Assembly: GCF_002858765.1 (NCBI RefSeq) | Contig: NZ_PJRP01000001.1 | Span: forward strand, 61,972-125,971 | Length of the DNA: 64,000 nucleotides | Direction of reading: 5' to 3' | Origin: Cupriavidus pauculus | Lineage (GTDB): Bacteria > Pseudomonadota > Gammaproteobacteria > Burkholderiales > Burkholderiaceae | Shown here: in pieces, positions 56,576 to 64,000 of the stretch | How the letters are laid out: every line of letters starts with the position of its first letter | Position numbering within the stretch: the stretch's first letter is position 1 | Translations under genes and position numbers: made by a program | The notes under the pieces: generated by a model | Seen by the model: only the letters and a program-made list of their open reading frames with translations | What the model was told of the DNA's origin: nothing | The model's database searches: none

Positions 56576-57724
56576 TTACTTCTGCAGCTTCCACTTGCCA
56601 TCGACAATCTGCACCATCACGCGTGCGCGCTGGTCCATGCCGAGGTGGTCGGTGGGGCTCATGTTGATGATGCCGTGCGATACCGGCAGGTTCTTCGTCT
56701 GCTCCAGTGCATCGCGCAGTGCCTTGCGGAATTCCTTGGTGCCGGGCTGGCCCTTCTTGAGCGCTTCGGGAATCGCGTTCTGCAGCAGCAGGCCCGCATC
56801 CCAGGCATGGCCGCCGAAGGTCGATACCTGTCCGCCGAACGCCTTCTCGTAGGCGGTCTTGTAGGTCATGGCCGGCTTCTTCACCGGATTGCTGTCGGGC
56901 AACTGCTCGGCCACCAGCAGCGGGCCGGCCGGCAGGAACGTGCCTTCGCAATCCTTGCCGCACACGCGCAGGAAGTCGGGGTTGGCCACGCCGTGCGTCT
57001 GGTAGATCTTGCCCTTGTAGCCGCGCTCCTTCAGTGCCTTGGTCGGCAGCGCGGCGGGCGTACCCGAGCCTGCGATCAGCACGGCGTCCGGATTGGTGCC
57101 CATCATCTTCAGCACCTGGCCCGTCACCGAGTTGTCGGTGCGTGCGAAGCGCTCGTTGGCCACCACCTTGATCTTGCGCATTTCCGCCACCTTGGCGAAT
57201 TCCTGCGCCCAGCTATCGCCATAGGCGTCAGCGAAGCCGATGAACGCCACCGTCTTCACGTTGTTGCTGGTCATGTGCTCGGCCAGGGCCGTTGCCATGT
57301 GCGAGTCGTTCTGCGGCGTCTTGAAGATCCAGGCGCGCTTGGCGTCCATCGGCTCGATGATGCGGGCCGAGGCGGCCATCGAGATCATCGGCGTTTCGCT
57401 TTCGGCGGCCACGTCCACCATGGCCAGCGAATTGGGCGTGACGGTGGAACCCACCACCACATCCACCTTGTCTTCGCTGATCAGCTTGCGCGTGTTCTTG
57501 ACCGCCGTGGTCGTGTCGGTGGCATCGTCGAGCACGATGTACTCGATCTTCTTGCCGGCGATTTCCTTGGGCAGCAGCGTGAAGGTGTTTTTCTCGGGGA
57601 TGCCGAGCGAGGCGGCCGGCCCGGTGGCCGAAACCGTGACCCCGACCTTTACCTGGGCGCTGACCGCGCCCGAGAACAGACTGGCGGCGGCAAGTGCCAG
57701 CAGGCTGGCGCGCTTGAACGTCAT
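56576..57724 (-). CDS. Liv-type periplasmic receptor of the first Liv cluster
   Basis: The 382-residue protein has a Sec signal peptide (MTFKRASLLALAAASLFSGAVSAQ) and a type I periplasmic binding fold (VGVTVSATGPAASLGIPEKNTF, FIGFADAYGDSWAQEFAKVAE, FGGHAWDAGLLLQNAIP). It binds the substrate for the LivH/LivMG/LivF transporter encoded next to it. The ATG at 57724 is set by GAAGGAGA upstream. Its leader ends in a terminator hairpin, and a palindromic operator lies about 200 bases upstream. The ligand is not deducible. Confidence 0.94.
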   Translation of the reverse strand: MTFKRASLLALAAASLFSGAVSAQVKVGVTVSATGPAASLGIPEKNTFTLLPKEIAGKKIEYIVLDDATDTTTAVKNTRKLISEDKVDVVVGSTVTPNSLAMVDVAAESETPMISMAASARIIEPMDAKRAWIFKTPQNDSHMATALAEHMTSNNVKTVAFIGFADAYGDSWAQEFAKVAEMRKIKVVANERFARTDNSVTGQVLKMMGTNPDAVLIAGSGTPAALPTKALKERGYKGKIYQTHGVANPDFLRVCGKDCEGTFLPAGPLLVAEQLPDSNPVKKPAMTYKTAYEKAFGGQVSTFGGHAWDAGLLLQNAIPEALKKGQPGTKEFRKALRDALEQTKNLPVSHGIINMSPTDHLGMDQRARVMVQIVDGKWKLQK

Positions 57725-57742
57725 GGCTTGTCTCCTTCGATT

Positions 57743-57788
57743 CCAAAAACGGAAAAAGGCACCCGCCGGCTTCCGGCCGACGGATGCC
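57743..57788 (-). terminator. Terminator hairpin in the receptor leader (candidate attenuator)
   Basis: On the minus strand GGCATCCGTCGGC (57788-57776) pairs with GCCGGCGGGTGCC (57770-57758), 13 pairs including two G-U, then TTTTTCCGTTTTT. On the plus strand the same bases would give two mismatches, so the minus-strand RNA is the designed one. It ends only a few bases before the receptor's Shine-Dalgarno (57731-57738). Confidence 0.8.
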
Positions 57789-57919
57789 TTCAGTTTTTTT
57801 GTGGCCCACTCTGGCAGGCTCTTTGGCAGATGCAACGCTGGCATCCGATCTCAGCCGGGAACATCGAAGTTCGTCCCGTTTTTTCCCGTCCTGCGCCATT
57901 ACCCCCGGATTGCGCAGTG

Positions 57920-57948
57920 GCATTCCCCGACCGCTCGGTCGGGAATGC
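57920..57948. promoter_or_regulatory. Long palindrome upstream of the Liv receptor operon (operator candidate)
   Basis: GCATTCC-C-CGACCG and CGGTCG-GGAATGC are inverted around CT, with one unpaired C. The core GACCGCTCGGTC resembles sites of TetR-family repressors. It lies just downstream of a weak minus-strand -10 candidate (TAGACT, 57955-57960). No regulator gene is adjacent. Confidence 0.5.
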
Positions 57949-58086
57949 GAATCGAGTCTAACACAGCGATGTGATACGAAAAGGCCGGATTAACCCGCAG
58001 CGGCGCAGGCGCAACAGTCGAGGGTTTCCGTTGTCCGGCGGGCCTTCCAGGCGCTTGTGCCGCGCCTGTGCCGCCCTCGTGCGGCC

Positions 58087-58845
58087 CTAGCGCAGGAACG
58101 CGTCGTAGGCCGTCTTGACGATCAGCGCGATGACCACCGCGATGAACACCTTGCGCACGAAGCGGCTGCCGTGTCGCAGCGCCAGCTTGCTGCCCACCTG
58201 GCTGCCGGCCACGTTGGCCAGGGCCATCACGATGCCGAGCTGCCACCAGACATGGCCCTTCGCCGACAGCAGCAGCAACGCGGCCAGGTTGGTCGCCAGG
58301 TTGACGATCTTGGCCGACGCCGATGCGTGCAGGAAGTCGTAGCCGAACACGCGCACGAACACGATCATCAGAAAGCTGCCCGTACCGGGCCCGAACACGC
58401 CGTCATAGAACCCGATCGCCGCGCCGACCAACAGCGCCGCCAGCCGCTCACGCCCGCCCGACAGCGCCGGCGCATGCTCGGTGCCCAGATCCTTCTTGAC
58501 CACCGTGTAGACCAGCAGGATCAGCAGCACAAAAGGCAGCGCCTTGCGCAGCGGCTCGGCGGGGATCATCGTCAGCGTCCACGCGCCGGCCATCGAGAAC
58601 ACGAAGGCCGCCAGCATCGCGGGGCCGGTGGCCCCCCAGTAGATCCGGACCTTGCGCGCGAAGCGGAAGGCGGCGTTGGACGTGCCGGCCAGCGACGCCA
58701 CCTTGGTCGTACCGATCAGCGTGGCCGGCGACATGTTGGGATAGGTCGAGAACAGCGCCGGGACCTGCACGAGGCCGCCCCCGCCCGCCACAGCGTCGAT
58801 CATGCCGGCCAGAAAGGCGGCCGCGGCCAGAAATGCAAACTCCAT
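58087..58845 (-). CDS. TauE/SafE-family (TSUP) membrane permease
   Basis: The 252-residue protein has eight hydrophobic segments in two related halves and the TSUP blocks AGMIDAVAGGGGLVQVPALF and GFYDGVFGPGTGSFLMIVFV. It resembles YfcA. Family members export sulfite, sulfoacetate or related organosulfur anions, or import them; the substrate is unknown. It is monocistronic, with its ATG at 58845. Confidence 0.92.
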   Translation of the reverse strand: MEFAFLAAAAFLAGMIDAVAGGGGLVQVPALFSTYPNMSPATLIGTTKVASLAGTSNAAFRFARKVRIYWGATGPAMLAAFVFSMAGAWTLTMIPAEPLRKALPFVLLILLVYTVVKKDLGTEHAPALSGGRERLAALLVGAAIGFYDGVFGPGTGSFLMIVFVRVFGYDFLHASASAKIVNLATNLAALLLLSAKGHVWWQLGIVMALANVAGSQVGSKLALRHGSRFVRKVFIAVVIALIVKTAYDAFLR

Positions 58846-58878
58846 GGTGGAACAGTCCGAACGGTGGAAAGGGGGAAA

Positions 58879-58911
58879 GGAATCGAAGGGATCGAAGGAA
58901 TCGAAGGGATC
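58879..58911 (+). repeat. Short tandem repeat, 9-base unit GGRATCGAA
   Basis: GGAATCGAA, GGGATCGAA, GGAATCGAA and a partial GGGATC follow one another, 3.7 copies, between the TauE/SafE and small GNAT-like genes. Such a tract can vary in copy number between strains. Confidence 0.8.
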
Positions 58912-58962
58912 AGGGAGAGCGGCGCAACGCCAGGGCGGAAGATAACCCCGCCGCCGCCCCGG

Positions 58963-59490
58963 TCAGCCCAGGCGTTTTGGCGTCGGTATCAGGCTGCGCA
59001 GCCACAGGCCGTCGGCATCGCGCTGAAAGCCCTGCGGCGCCCGCAAAGCGTCGGCCACCAGCCCCGGCGCCAGCCGGATATGGCGGATACCGTGGGCGCG
59101 GCACCAGTCGGCCAGCAATTGGCAGGCGGCATCAAGCCAGCCAGGGGCATCGTCGGCCGGCGGCCACCACTCGGCCGCCATCGCCACGCGCCCGCCCAGC
59201 GAGAGGCTGTGAACCAGCGTGACAGGCAGCAGGCAGGCCAGCGTTGACTGCTGCCCCGGCCGGTCGAGCAGATCGCGCACCGCACTGGTGCCACCGCCCA
59301 GCACGCAGATGCCGTGGCCGCCCTGCTCCAGCAAGGCATCGAGCGACAGGCGCCTGGCGCGCGCCTCGGGCACGGGCAGCGGCGTGCGGGCGTTCAGCCA
59401 GGCCTCGATGGCCGGGCCATCGGCGCTGACGCCAACGCGTACCGAGTACAGCACTTTTTGGGAATTCGGGGATTCAGATGGGGTGGACAT
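58963..59490 (-). CDS. Small protein, probable GNAT-fold acetyltransferase
   Basis: The 175-residue soluble protein has no clear hit from motifs. The start (YSVRVGVSADGPAIEAWL) and end (GFQRDADGLWLRSL) resemble the edges of a GNAT domain, but the acetyl-CoA loop (Q/RxxGxG/A) is not evident. It might be a degenerate or non-catalytic family member. The ATG at 59490 was chosen over one nine codons upstream by position. It lies upstream of the TauE/SafE gene, separated by the short repeat. Confidence 0.5.
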   Translation of the reverse strand: MSTPSESPNSQKVLYSVRVGVSADGPAIEAWLNARTPLPVPEARARRLSLDALLEQGGHGICVLGGGTSAVRDLLDRPGQQSTLACLLPVTLVHSLSLGGRVAMAAEWWPPADDAPGWLDAACQLLADWCRAHGIRHIRLAPGLVADALRAPQGFQRDADGLWLRSLIPTPKRLG

Positions 59491-59616
59491 GGCCGGGCGG
59501 GAGAGGCTGGCCGGCATTGTCGCATGGGGGCTGGCGGGTGGTCATGCCGAAGATGCATCGGCCGCCACATCGGGCGTGATGGGTGCCGCAAGCGGCGATT
59601 TCCGAGGGCCGGAAAT

Positions 59617-59655
59617 GAAAAAGGCGTTGCCAGGGATCACCCAGCAACGCCTCTT
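59617..59655 (-). terminator. Terminator of the second Liv cluster
   Basis: GGCGTTGC (59623-59630) pairs with GCAACGCC (59644-59651). On the minus strand it is followed by TTTTTC. It lies about 185 bases after the livM stop codon. The rest of the 346-base gap 59491-59836 shows no gene. Confidence 0.88.
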
Positions 59656-59836
59656 TATCGTATTGGCTGCTGCTACCCGACACCGGGTGCGCGCCTGTCG
59701 TCTCCTCGCTTCCGCCTCCAAGTAACCTGCGAAAACCGTATATGCAATGTAACGAACCGGTGCGTATGAAACAAGTCAGCAATAACCCTAGCCCCAAAAT
59801 CGGGCATGTCGCCCCATCTCCACTCGGGGCGCTGGG

Positions 59837-60880
59837 CTAGTGCTTGTCCGATTTCCGGCTGGTCAGCGCGATCAGCTCGCCCATGATGCCGCGGCGGAAC
59901 GTCAGCACGCAGATCACGAAGATCACGCCGGTCACCATCGTCACCGACTCGCCCAGCGCATTGAACCAGCTGAGGCCAGTCAGGTTGGCCAGGAACGTGC
60001 CGATGTCGCCAAGCTTGTTCTCCAGCGCCACCACCACGAATGCGCCGACGATCGGGCCCGACAGCGTACCCAGCCCGCCCACCAGCGTCATCAGGATCAC
60101 CGAGCCCGACATCGACCAGTGCACGTCGGTCAGCGTGCCAAAGCCCAGCACCAGCGCCTTGATCGATCCAGCCAGGCCCGACAGCGCCGCCGAAATCACG
60201 AAGGCCAGCAGCTTGAAGCGATCGACGTCGTAACCCAGCGAAATCGCGCGCGGCTCGTTCTCGCGGATCGCCTTCAGGATCTGGCCGAACGGCGAGTGAA
60301 CGGTGCGTACGATCAGCGCAAAGGCGATCGCGATGATGACCAGCGCCACGTAGTACAGCGTCATGTCATCGGCCAGCGACAACACGCCGAACAGCTTGCC
60401 GCGCGGAATGCCCTGGAGCCCGTCTTCGCCACCCGTGAACGGCGCCTGCAGGCAGAAGAAGAACAGCATCTGCGCCAGCGCGAGCGTGATCATCGAGAAG
60501 TAGATGCCCTGGCGGCGGATTGCCAGCGAACCCACCACGTAGCCGATGACCGCACCGGACAGCGTGCCGAACAGCAGGCCCAGTTCCGGCGTCACGCCCC
60601 ACACCTTCATCGCATGGCCGGCCGCGTAGCCGGCGCCGCCGAAGAACGCCGCATGGCCGAACGACAGCAGCCCCGTGAAGCCGATCAGCAGGTTGAACGC
60701 ACACGCGAACAGCGCGAAGCACAGCACCTTCAGCACAAACACCGGGTACGCGCCGGCCAGCGGTGCCACGATCAGGCCCAGCAGCAGCAGGCCGTACAAC
60801 ACTTTCTTTTGCAACGCAGTGCCTTCCTTGAAGCCCTTGGTCTCGACAGGCACAGCCGTTTGTCCAGTCTGTCCGCTCAT
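59837..60880 (-). CDS. livM: Branched-chain amino acid ABC transporter permease LivM (second cluster)
   Basis: The 347-residue membrane protein has LivM blocks NLLIGFTGLLSFGHAAFFGGAGYA, RQGIYFSMITLALAQMLFF and RAISLGYDVDRFKLLAFVISAALSGLAG. Its ATG overlaps the livH stop by one base (TGATG), so the two permease genes are translationally coupled. Unlike the first cluster's LivM it is not fused to an ATPase. It is the last gene of the cluster. Confidence 0.96.
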   Translation of the reverse strand: MSGQTGQTAVPVETKGFKEGTALQKKVLYGLLLLGLIVAPLAGAYPVFVLKVLCFALFACAFNLLIGFTGLLSFGHAAFFGGAGYAAGHAMKVWGVTPELGLLFGTLSGAVIGYVVGSLAIRRQGIYFSMITLALAQMLFFFCLQAPFTGGEDGLQGIPRGKLFGVLSLADDMTLYYVALVIIAIAFALIVRTVHSPFGQILKAIRENEPRAISLGYDVDRFKLLAFVISAALSGLAGSIKALVLGFGTLTDVHWSMSGSVILMTLVGGLGTLSGPIVGAFVVVALENKLGDIGTFLANLTGLSWFNALGESVTMVTGVIFVICVLTFRRGIMGELIALTSRKSDKH

Positions 60881-61764
60881 CACTTTTCCCTCCCGAACAG
60901 CCCGGCTGGGCGCAGCAGCAGCACGATCACCATGATGAAGAACACCACGGTCGACGATGCTTCCGGATAGAACACCTTGGTCAGCCCTTCGACCACGCCG
61001 AGCCCCAGGCCCGTGATGATCGATCCCATGATCGAGCCCATGCCGCCGATCACCACCACGGCGAACACGATGATGATCAGGTTCTGGCCCATCAGCGGCG
61101 ACACCTGGATCACCGGCGCCGCCAGCACGCCGGCAAACGCCGCCAGCGCCACGCCGAAGCCGTAGGTCAGCGTCACCATCAGCGGCACGTTGACGCCGAA
61201 GGCTTCCACCATCTTCGGGTTCTCGGTGCCGGCACGCAGGTACGCACCCAGCTTGGTCTTTTCGATCGTGAACCACGTGGCCAGGCACACCACCAGCGAC
61301 GCGGCCACCACCCAGGCACGATAGTTCGGCAGGATCATGAAGCCCAGGTCCGTAGCGCCCTGCAGCGCGTCAGGCGGCGAATACGGCAGGCCCGACACCC
61401 CGTAGATGGAGCGGAACACGCCTTCGATCACCAGCGTCACGCCCAGCGTCAGCAGCAAGCCGTAGATGTGATCGAGCTTGTAGATGAAGCGCAGCATCGT
61501 CTTCTCGATGATGACGCCCAGCAGGCCCACCACGAGCGGCGACAGGACCAGCATCACCCAGTAGTTGAGTCCGGCGTATTCCATGCCCGCCCAGGCCAGC
61601 ACCGCCCCGAGCATGAAAAGCGCGCCGTGCGCGAAGTTGATCACGTTGAGCAGGCCGAAGATCACGGCCAGGCCCAGGCTCAGCATCGCGTAGAAAGCGC
61701 CATTGACCAAGCCCAGCAACAGCTGGGACAGCATGGCGGGTAGTGGAATTCCGAAAATATCCAT
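60880..61764 (-). CDS. livH: Branched-chain amino acid ABC transporter permease LivH (second cluster)
   Basis: The 294-residue membrane protein is of normal LivH length, with GLVNGAFYAMLSLGLAVIFGLLNVINFAHGALFMLGA and VIGGMGSIMGSIITGLGLGVVEGL. The ATG at 61764 begins the first hydrophobic region. It lies 173 bases after the receptor gene; the gap is filled by an inverted-repeat element. Confidence 0.96.
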   Translation of the reverse strand: MDIFGIPLPAMLSQLLLGLVNGAFYAMLSLGLAVIFGLLNVINFAHGALFMLGAVLAWAGMEYAGLNYWVMLVLSPLVVGLLGVIIEKTMLRFIYKLDHIYGLLLTLGVTLVIEGVFRSIYGVSGLPYSPPDALQGATDLGFMILPNYRAWVVAASLVVCLATWFTIEKTKLGAYLRAGTENPKMVEAFGVNVPLMVTLTYGFGVALAAFAGVLAAPVIQVSPLMGQNLIIIVFAVVVIGGMGSIMGSIITGLGLGVVEGLTKVFYPEASSTVVFFIMVIVLLLRPAGLFGREK

Positions 61765-61785
61765 GGCCTGATTTGCCTGTTGGTG

Positions 61786-61914
61786 TCTCCCCGCTCCCAC
61801 GTGTGGGAGAGGGGTCGGGGGAGAGGGTTCGGCGGCTCAACCTGCCATCATCGGGCCCTGGTACGCCGGCCCTCTCCCCCTGCCCCTCTCCCGCCAGCGG
61901 GAGAGGGGAGCAAA
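61786..61914. repeat. Inverted-repeat intergenic element (REP/MITE-like)
   Basis: A G-rich block at 61805-61827 is complementary to the C-rich block at 61870-61892 (one or two mismatches). Each end also forms its own hairpin: CTCCCAC-GT-GTGGGAG at 61794-61809 and CCCCTCTCCCGC...GCGGGAGAGGGG at about 61883-61908. It encodes no protein and sits between the receptor and livH. This two-ended form is typical of dispersed repeats in GC-rich proteobacteria. Confidence 0.7.
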
Positions 61915-61937
61915 CCATCGCTGATTTGCCTGCTTCC

Positions 61938-63146
61938 TTACTTCTTCAGCATCGAGCACTTCGACTCGGCCACCGTCGTGAACGCCTGGTCGCCCGGGAT
62001 CGTTGCCGCCACCTTCAGGTAGTCCCACGGCTTCTTCGAGTCAGCCGGGGCCTTGACCTGCATCAGGTACATGTCGTGGATGTTGCGGCCGTCGGCGCGG
62101 ATGTAGCTCTTGTTGTAGAAGTCGTTGATCTTCATCTTCTTCAACTCGACCATGACCTTGTCCGGATCATCGGTCTTGGCGGCTTCCACGGCCTTCAGGT
62201 ACGTGCTGATGGCGGAGTAGTCGGCGGCCTGCAGGCTGCTCGGCATCTTCTTCATCTTGGTGAAGAAGCGATTCGCGAACTTGCGGGTGTCGTCGTTCAT
62301 GTCCCAGTACCAGCTGTCGGTCATCAGCAGGCCTTCGGTGTTCTTCAGACCCAGGCTGTGCACGTCGTTGATGAACATCAGCAGGCCGGCAATCTTCATG
62401 GTCTTGGTAATGCCGAATTCCTTGGCGGCCTTGATCGCGTTGATCGTGTCGCCGCCGGCATTGGCCAGGCCCAGGATGTCAGCCTTCGATGCCTGTGCCT
62501 GGAGCAGGAACGACGAGAAGTCCGACGCCGACAGCGGGTGGCGCACCTGGCCCACCACCGTGCCGCCATTGGCCTTCACCACGGCCGCCGTATCGCTTTC
62601 GAGCGAATGACCGAAGGCGTAGTCGGCGGTCAGGAAGAACCACTTCTTGCCGCCCTGCTTCACCACCGCGCTACCGGTGCCCTTGGCCAGCGCCACCGTG
62701 TCGTAGGCGTAGTGCACCGTGTACGGCGAGCACTCTTCGTTGGTCAGGCGGGCCGTGCCGGCGCCAATATTGAAGTAGACGCGCTTCTTTTCCTGCGCCA
62801 CCTTGTTCATGGCCAGGCCCGTGGCGGAGTTGGTGCCGCCCAGCAGCATGTCCAGGCCCTGCTGGTCCATCCATTCGCGCGCCTTCGACGCGGCGATGTC
62901 GGCCTTGTTCTGGTGATCGGCGCTGACCAGTTCGATCGGCTTGCCCAGCACCTTGCCACCGTGATCCTCGATGGCCATCTTGATCGCTTCCAGGCCACCG
63001 GGGCCGTCGATGTCGGCATACAGGCCCGACATGTCGGTGATGTAGCCAATCTTCACGGTATCGTTCGATACCTGCGCCGAGGCGCCCCCTGCAAACGCGC
63101 CAAAGACAGTTGCCGCCACTGCGACAGCCAGCCGAGTCATCTTCAT
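61938..63146 (-). CDS. Liv-type periplasmic receptor of the second cluster
   Basis: The 402-residue protein has a signal peptide (MTRLAVAVAATVFGAFAGGASAQ) and a type I binding fold of the amide/branched-chain group (VKIGYITDMSGLYADIDGPGGLEA, GGTNSATGLAMNKVAQEKKRVYFNIGAGTARLTNEECSPY). It contains WDYLKV near the C-terminus, typical of these receptors. The ATG at 63146 (or 63140) follows CAGGAGA. It is placed between livF and livH. The substrate is unknown. Confidence 0.94.
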   Translation of the reverse strand: MKMTRLAVAVAATVFGAFAGGASAQVSNDTVKIGYITDMSGLYADIDGPGGLEAIKMAIEDHGGKVLGKPIELVSADHQNKADIAASKAREWMDQQGLDMLLGGTNSATGLAMNKVAQEKKRVYFNIGAGTARLTNEECSPYTVHYAYDTVALAKGTGSAVVKQGGKKWFFLTADYAFGHSLESDTAAVVKANGGTVVGQVRHPLSASDFSSFLLQAQASKADILGLANAGGDTINAIKAAKEFGITKTMKIAGLLMFINDVHSLGLKNTEGLLMTDSWYWDMNDDTRKFANRFFTKMKKMPSSLQAADYSAISTYLKAVEAAKTDDPDKVMVELKKMKINDFYNKSYIRADGRNIHDMYLMQVKAPADSKKPWDYLKVAATIPGDQAFTTVAESKCSMLKK

Positions 63147-63258
63147 GTCTTGTCTCCTGATATGCGGCGGCGAGCTGCCACCCGTTCCTGCCATCTCGTA
63201 AAAATACGATCCAACACGATCCGAAATTGCGACCCTGGCGCCCGTCTGGCGCAGCGGG

Positions 63259-63996
63259 TCAGACCCCGAGCAGTTCGTTCAGCACCGGCATCTTGGCTTG
63301 CAGCTCGCTGGCGGCAAAGCGTTCGACGATGGCGCCGTGCTCCATCACGTAGAAGCGGTCGGCCAGCGGCGCGGCAAAGCGGAAGTTCTGCTCCACCATC
63401 ACCACGGTGTAGCCCTTCTTCTTGAGCATCAGGATCATGCGCGCCAGCGCCTGCACGATCACCGGGGCCAGGCCCTCGGAAATCTCGTCGAGCAGCAGCA
63501 GGTTGGCACCCGTGCGCAGGATGCGGCCCACGGCCAGCATCTGCTGCTCGCCGCCCGATAGCCGCGTGCCCTGGCTCTGCTTGCGCTCGCGCAGGTTCGG
63601 GAACATCTCGTAGATCTCGGCCTCGCTCATGCCCGGGGTGTCGCCACCCTTCGATCCCTTGAGCACCGGCGGCAGCAGCAGGTTTTCCTCGCACGACAGG
63701 CTCGAGAAAATCGCCCGCTCTTCGGGGCAGTAGCCGATGCCGTAGTGCGCGATCTTGTGCGTGGGCAGGCCGATGGTCTCGTTGCCGTTGATCTTGATCG
63801 ATCCCTTGCGCGTGCCGGTCAGGCCCATGATCGCGCGCATGGTGGTGGTGCGGCCGGCGCCGTTGCGGCCCAGCAGCGTGACCACTTCGCCACGGTTCAC
63901 GGTCAGGTCCACGCCGTGCAGGATGTGCGATTCGCCGTACCAGGCGTGCAGGTCCCTGATTTCCAGCGCGGGGACGTTGGATGCGTTCGTGCTCAT
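63259..63996 (-). CDS. livF: LivF ATPase of the second cluster, with arginine in Walker A
   Basis: The 245-residue protein is a LivF by length and layout: signature LSGGEQQMLAVGRIL, Walker B NLLLLDEISEGLAP and switch VVMVEQN are intact. Walker A reads LLGRNGAGRTTT, so the lysine that binds the ATP phosphates is arginine (R49, codon CGC at 63850-63852). The other LivF and LivG in the window have GAGKST. It starts a few bases after a TGA at 63998-64000, which may be the stop of an upstream livG just outside the window. Confidence 0.94.
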   Translation of the reverse strand: MSTNASNVPALEIRDLHAWYGESHILHGVDLTVNRGEVVTLLGRNGAGRTTTMRAIMGLTGTRKGSIKINGNETIGLPTHKIAHYGIGYCPEERAIFSSLSCEENLLLPPVLKGSKGGDTPGMSEAEIYEMFPNLRERKQSQGTRLSGGEQQMLAVGRILRTGANLLLLDEISEGLAPVIVQALARMILMLKKKGYTVVMVEQNFRFAAPLADRFYVMEHGAIVERFAASELQAKMPVLNELLGV

Positions 63997-64000
63997 CTCA

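Noticed and set aside
61786..61914. CRISPR array or insertion sequence
   Set aside because: There are no regularly spaced repeats and no transposase; it is a single inverted-repeat element.

Overview
The window is high-GC DNA from the main chromosome of a betaproteobacterium of the family Burkholderiaceae, most like Cupriavidus or Ralstonia. The basis is gene content and order: mnmG-rsmG-parA-parB followed by atpIBEFHAGDC, a trifunctional PutA, several Liv-type ABC transporters, a Bug/TctC receptor, and Anr/FNR-controlled hemN. The assignment is from recognised protein families and synteny, not from a database search. There is no rRNA, phage, insertion sequence or CRISPR array. One tRNA gene (Arg, anticodon CCG) is present.

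Left part (1-21 kb, mixed strands): the start of rtcB is cut by the window edge. It is followed by a small lipoprotein, an OafA-type O-acyltransferase, tRNA-Arg, a membrane-anchored dihaem cytochrome c, and hemN with a perfect FNR box. Next come a periplasmic binding protein facing an OmpR/EnvZ-like two-component pair, and a Rep/UvrD helicase. A tandem glycine riboswitch with a long terminator then leads gcvT-gcvH-gcvP, followed by a DUF421 membrane protein, L-serine deaminase and an ETHE1-like persulfide dioxygenase. The glycine cleavage genes and sdaA form a glycine/serine catabolic neighbourhood.

Middle (21-36 kb, almost all minus strand): a YbdK-type carboxylate-amine ligase is translationally coupled to a Kef-like cation/proton antiporter. 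Then come a TPR protein, a LivK-like receptor, PutA with a cluster of GTTGCA operator motifs, PriA, HemE and an HSL-type esterase. The priA/hemE gap and the priA 5' end hold a cluster of DnaA boxes.

Origin-proximal housekeeping block (36.8-49.6 kb, minus strand): the complete F1Fo ATP synthase operon, parB, parA, rsmG and mnmG. Four perfect parS sites lie in and just upstream of mnmG. Together with unusually frequent DnaA boxes this puts the window near a chromosomal origin, probably to the right, because most genes run leftward.

Right part (49.6-64 kb): an N-formylglutamate amidohydrolase-like gene and a Bug receptor sit under a divergent LysR regulator. A first Liv transporter follows (livF, a fused livM-livG, livH, receptor), with a hairpin terminator in the receptor leader and an operator-like palindrome upstream. 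Then come a TauE/SafE permease, a small probable GNAT protein, and a second Liv cluster (livM, livH, receptor, livF) cut at the right edge. Its LivF has arginine instead of the Walker A lysine.

Most of the window is ordinary core genome. No wholly new multi-gene system is evident. The most unusual signals are the Walker A substitution, the leader terminator of the first Liv receptor, the DnaA-box enrichment, and a structured plus-strand terminator region downstream of the atp operon.
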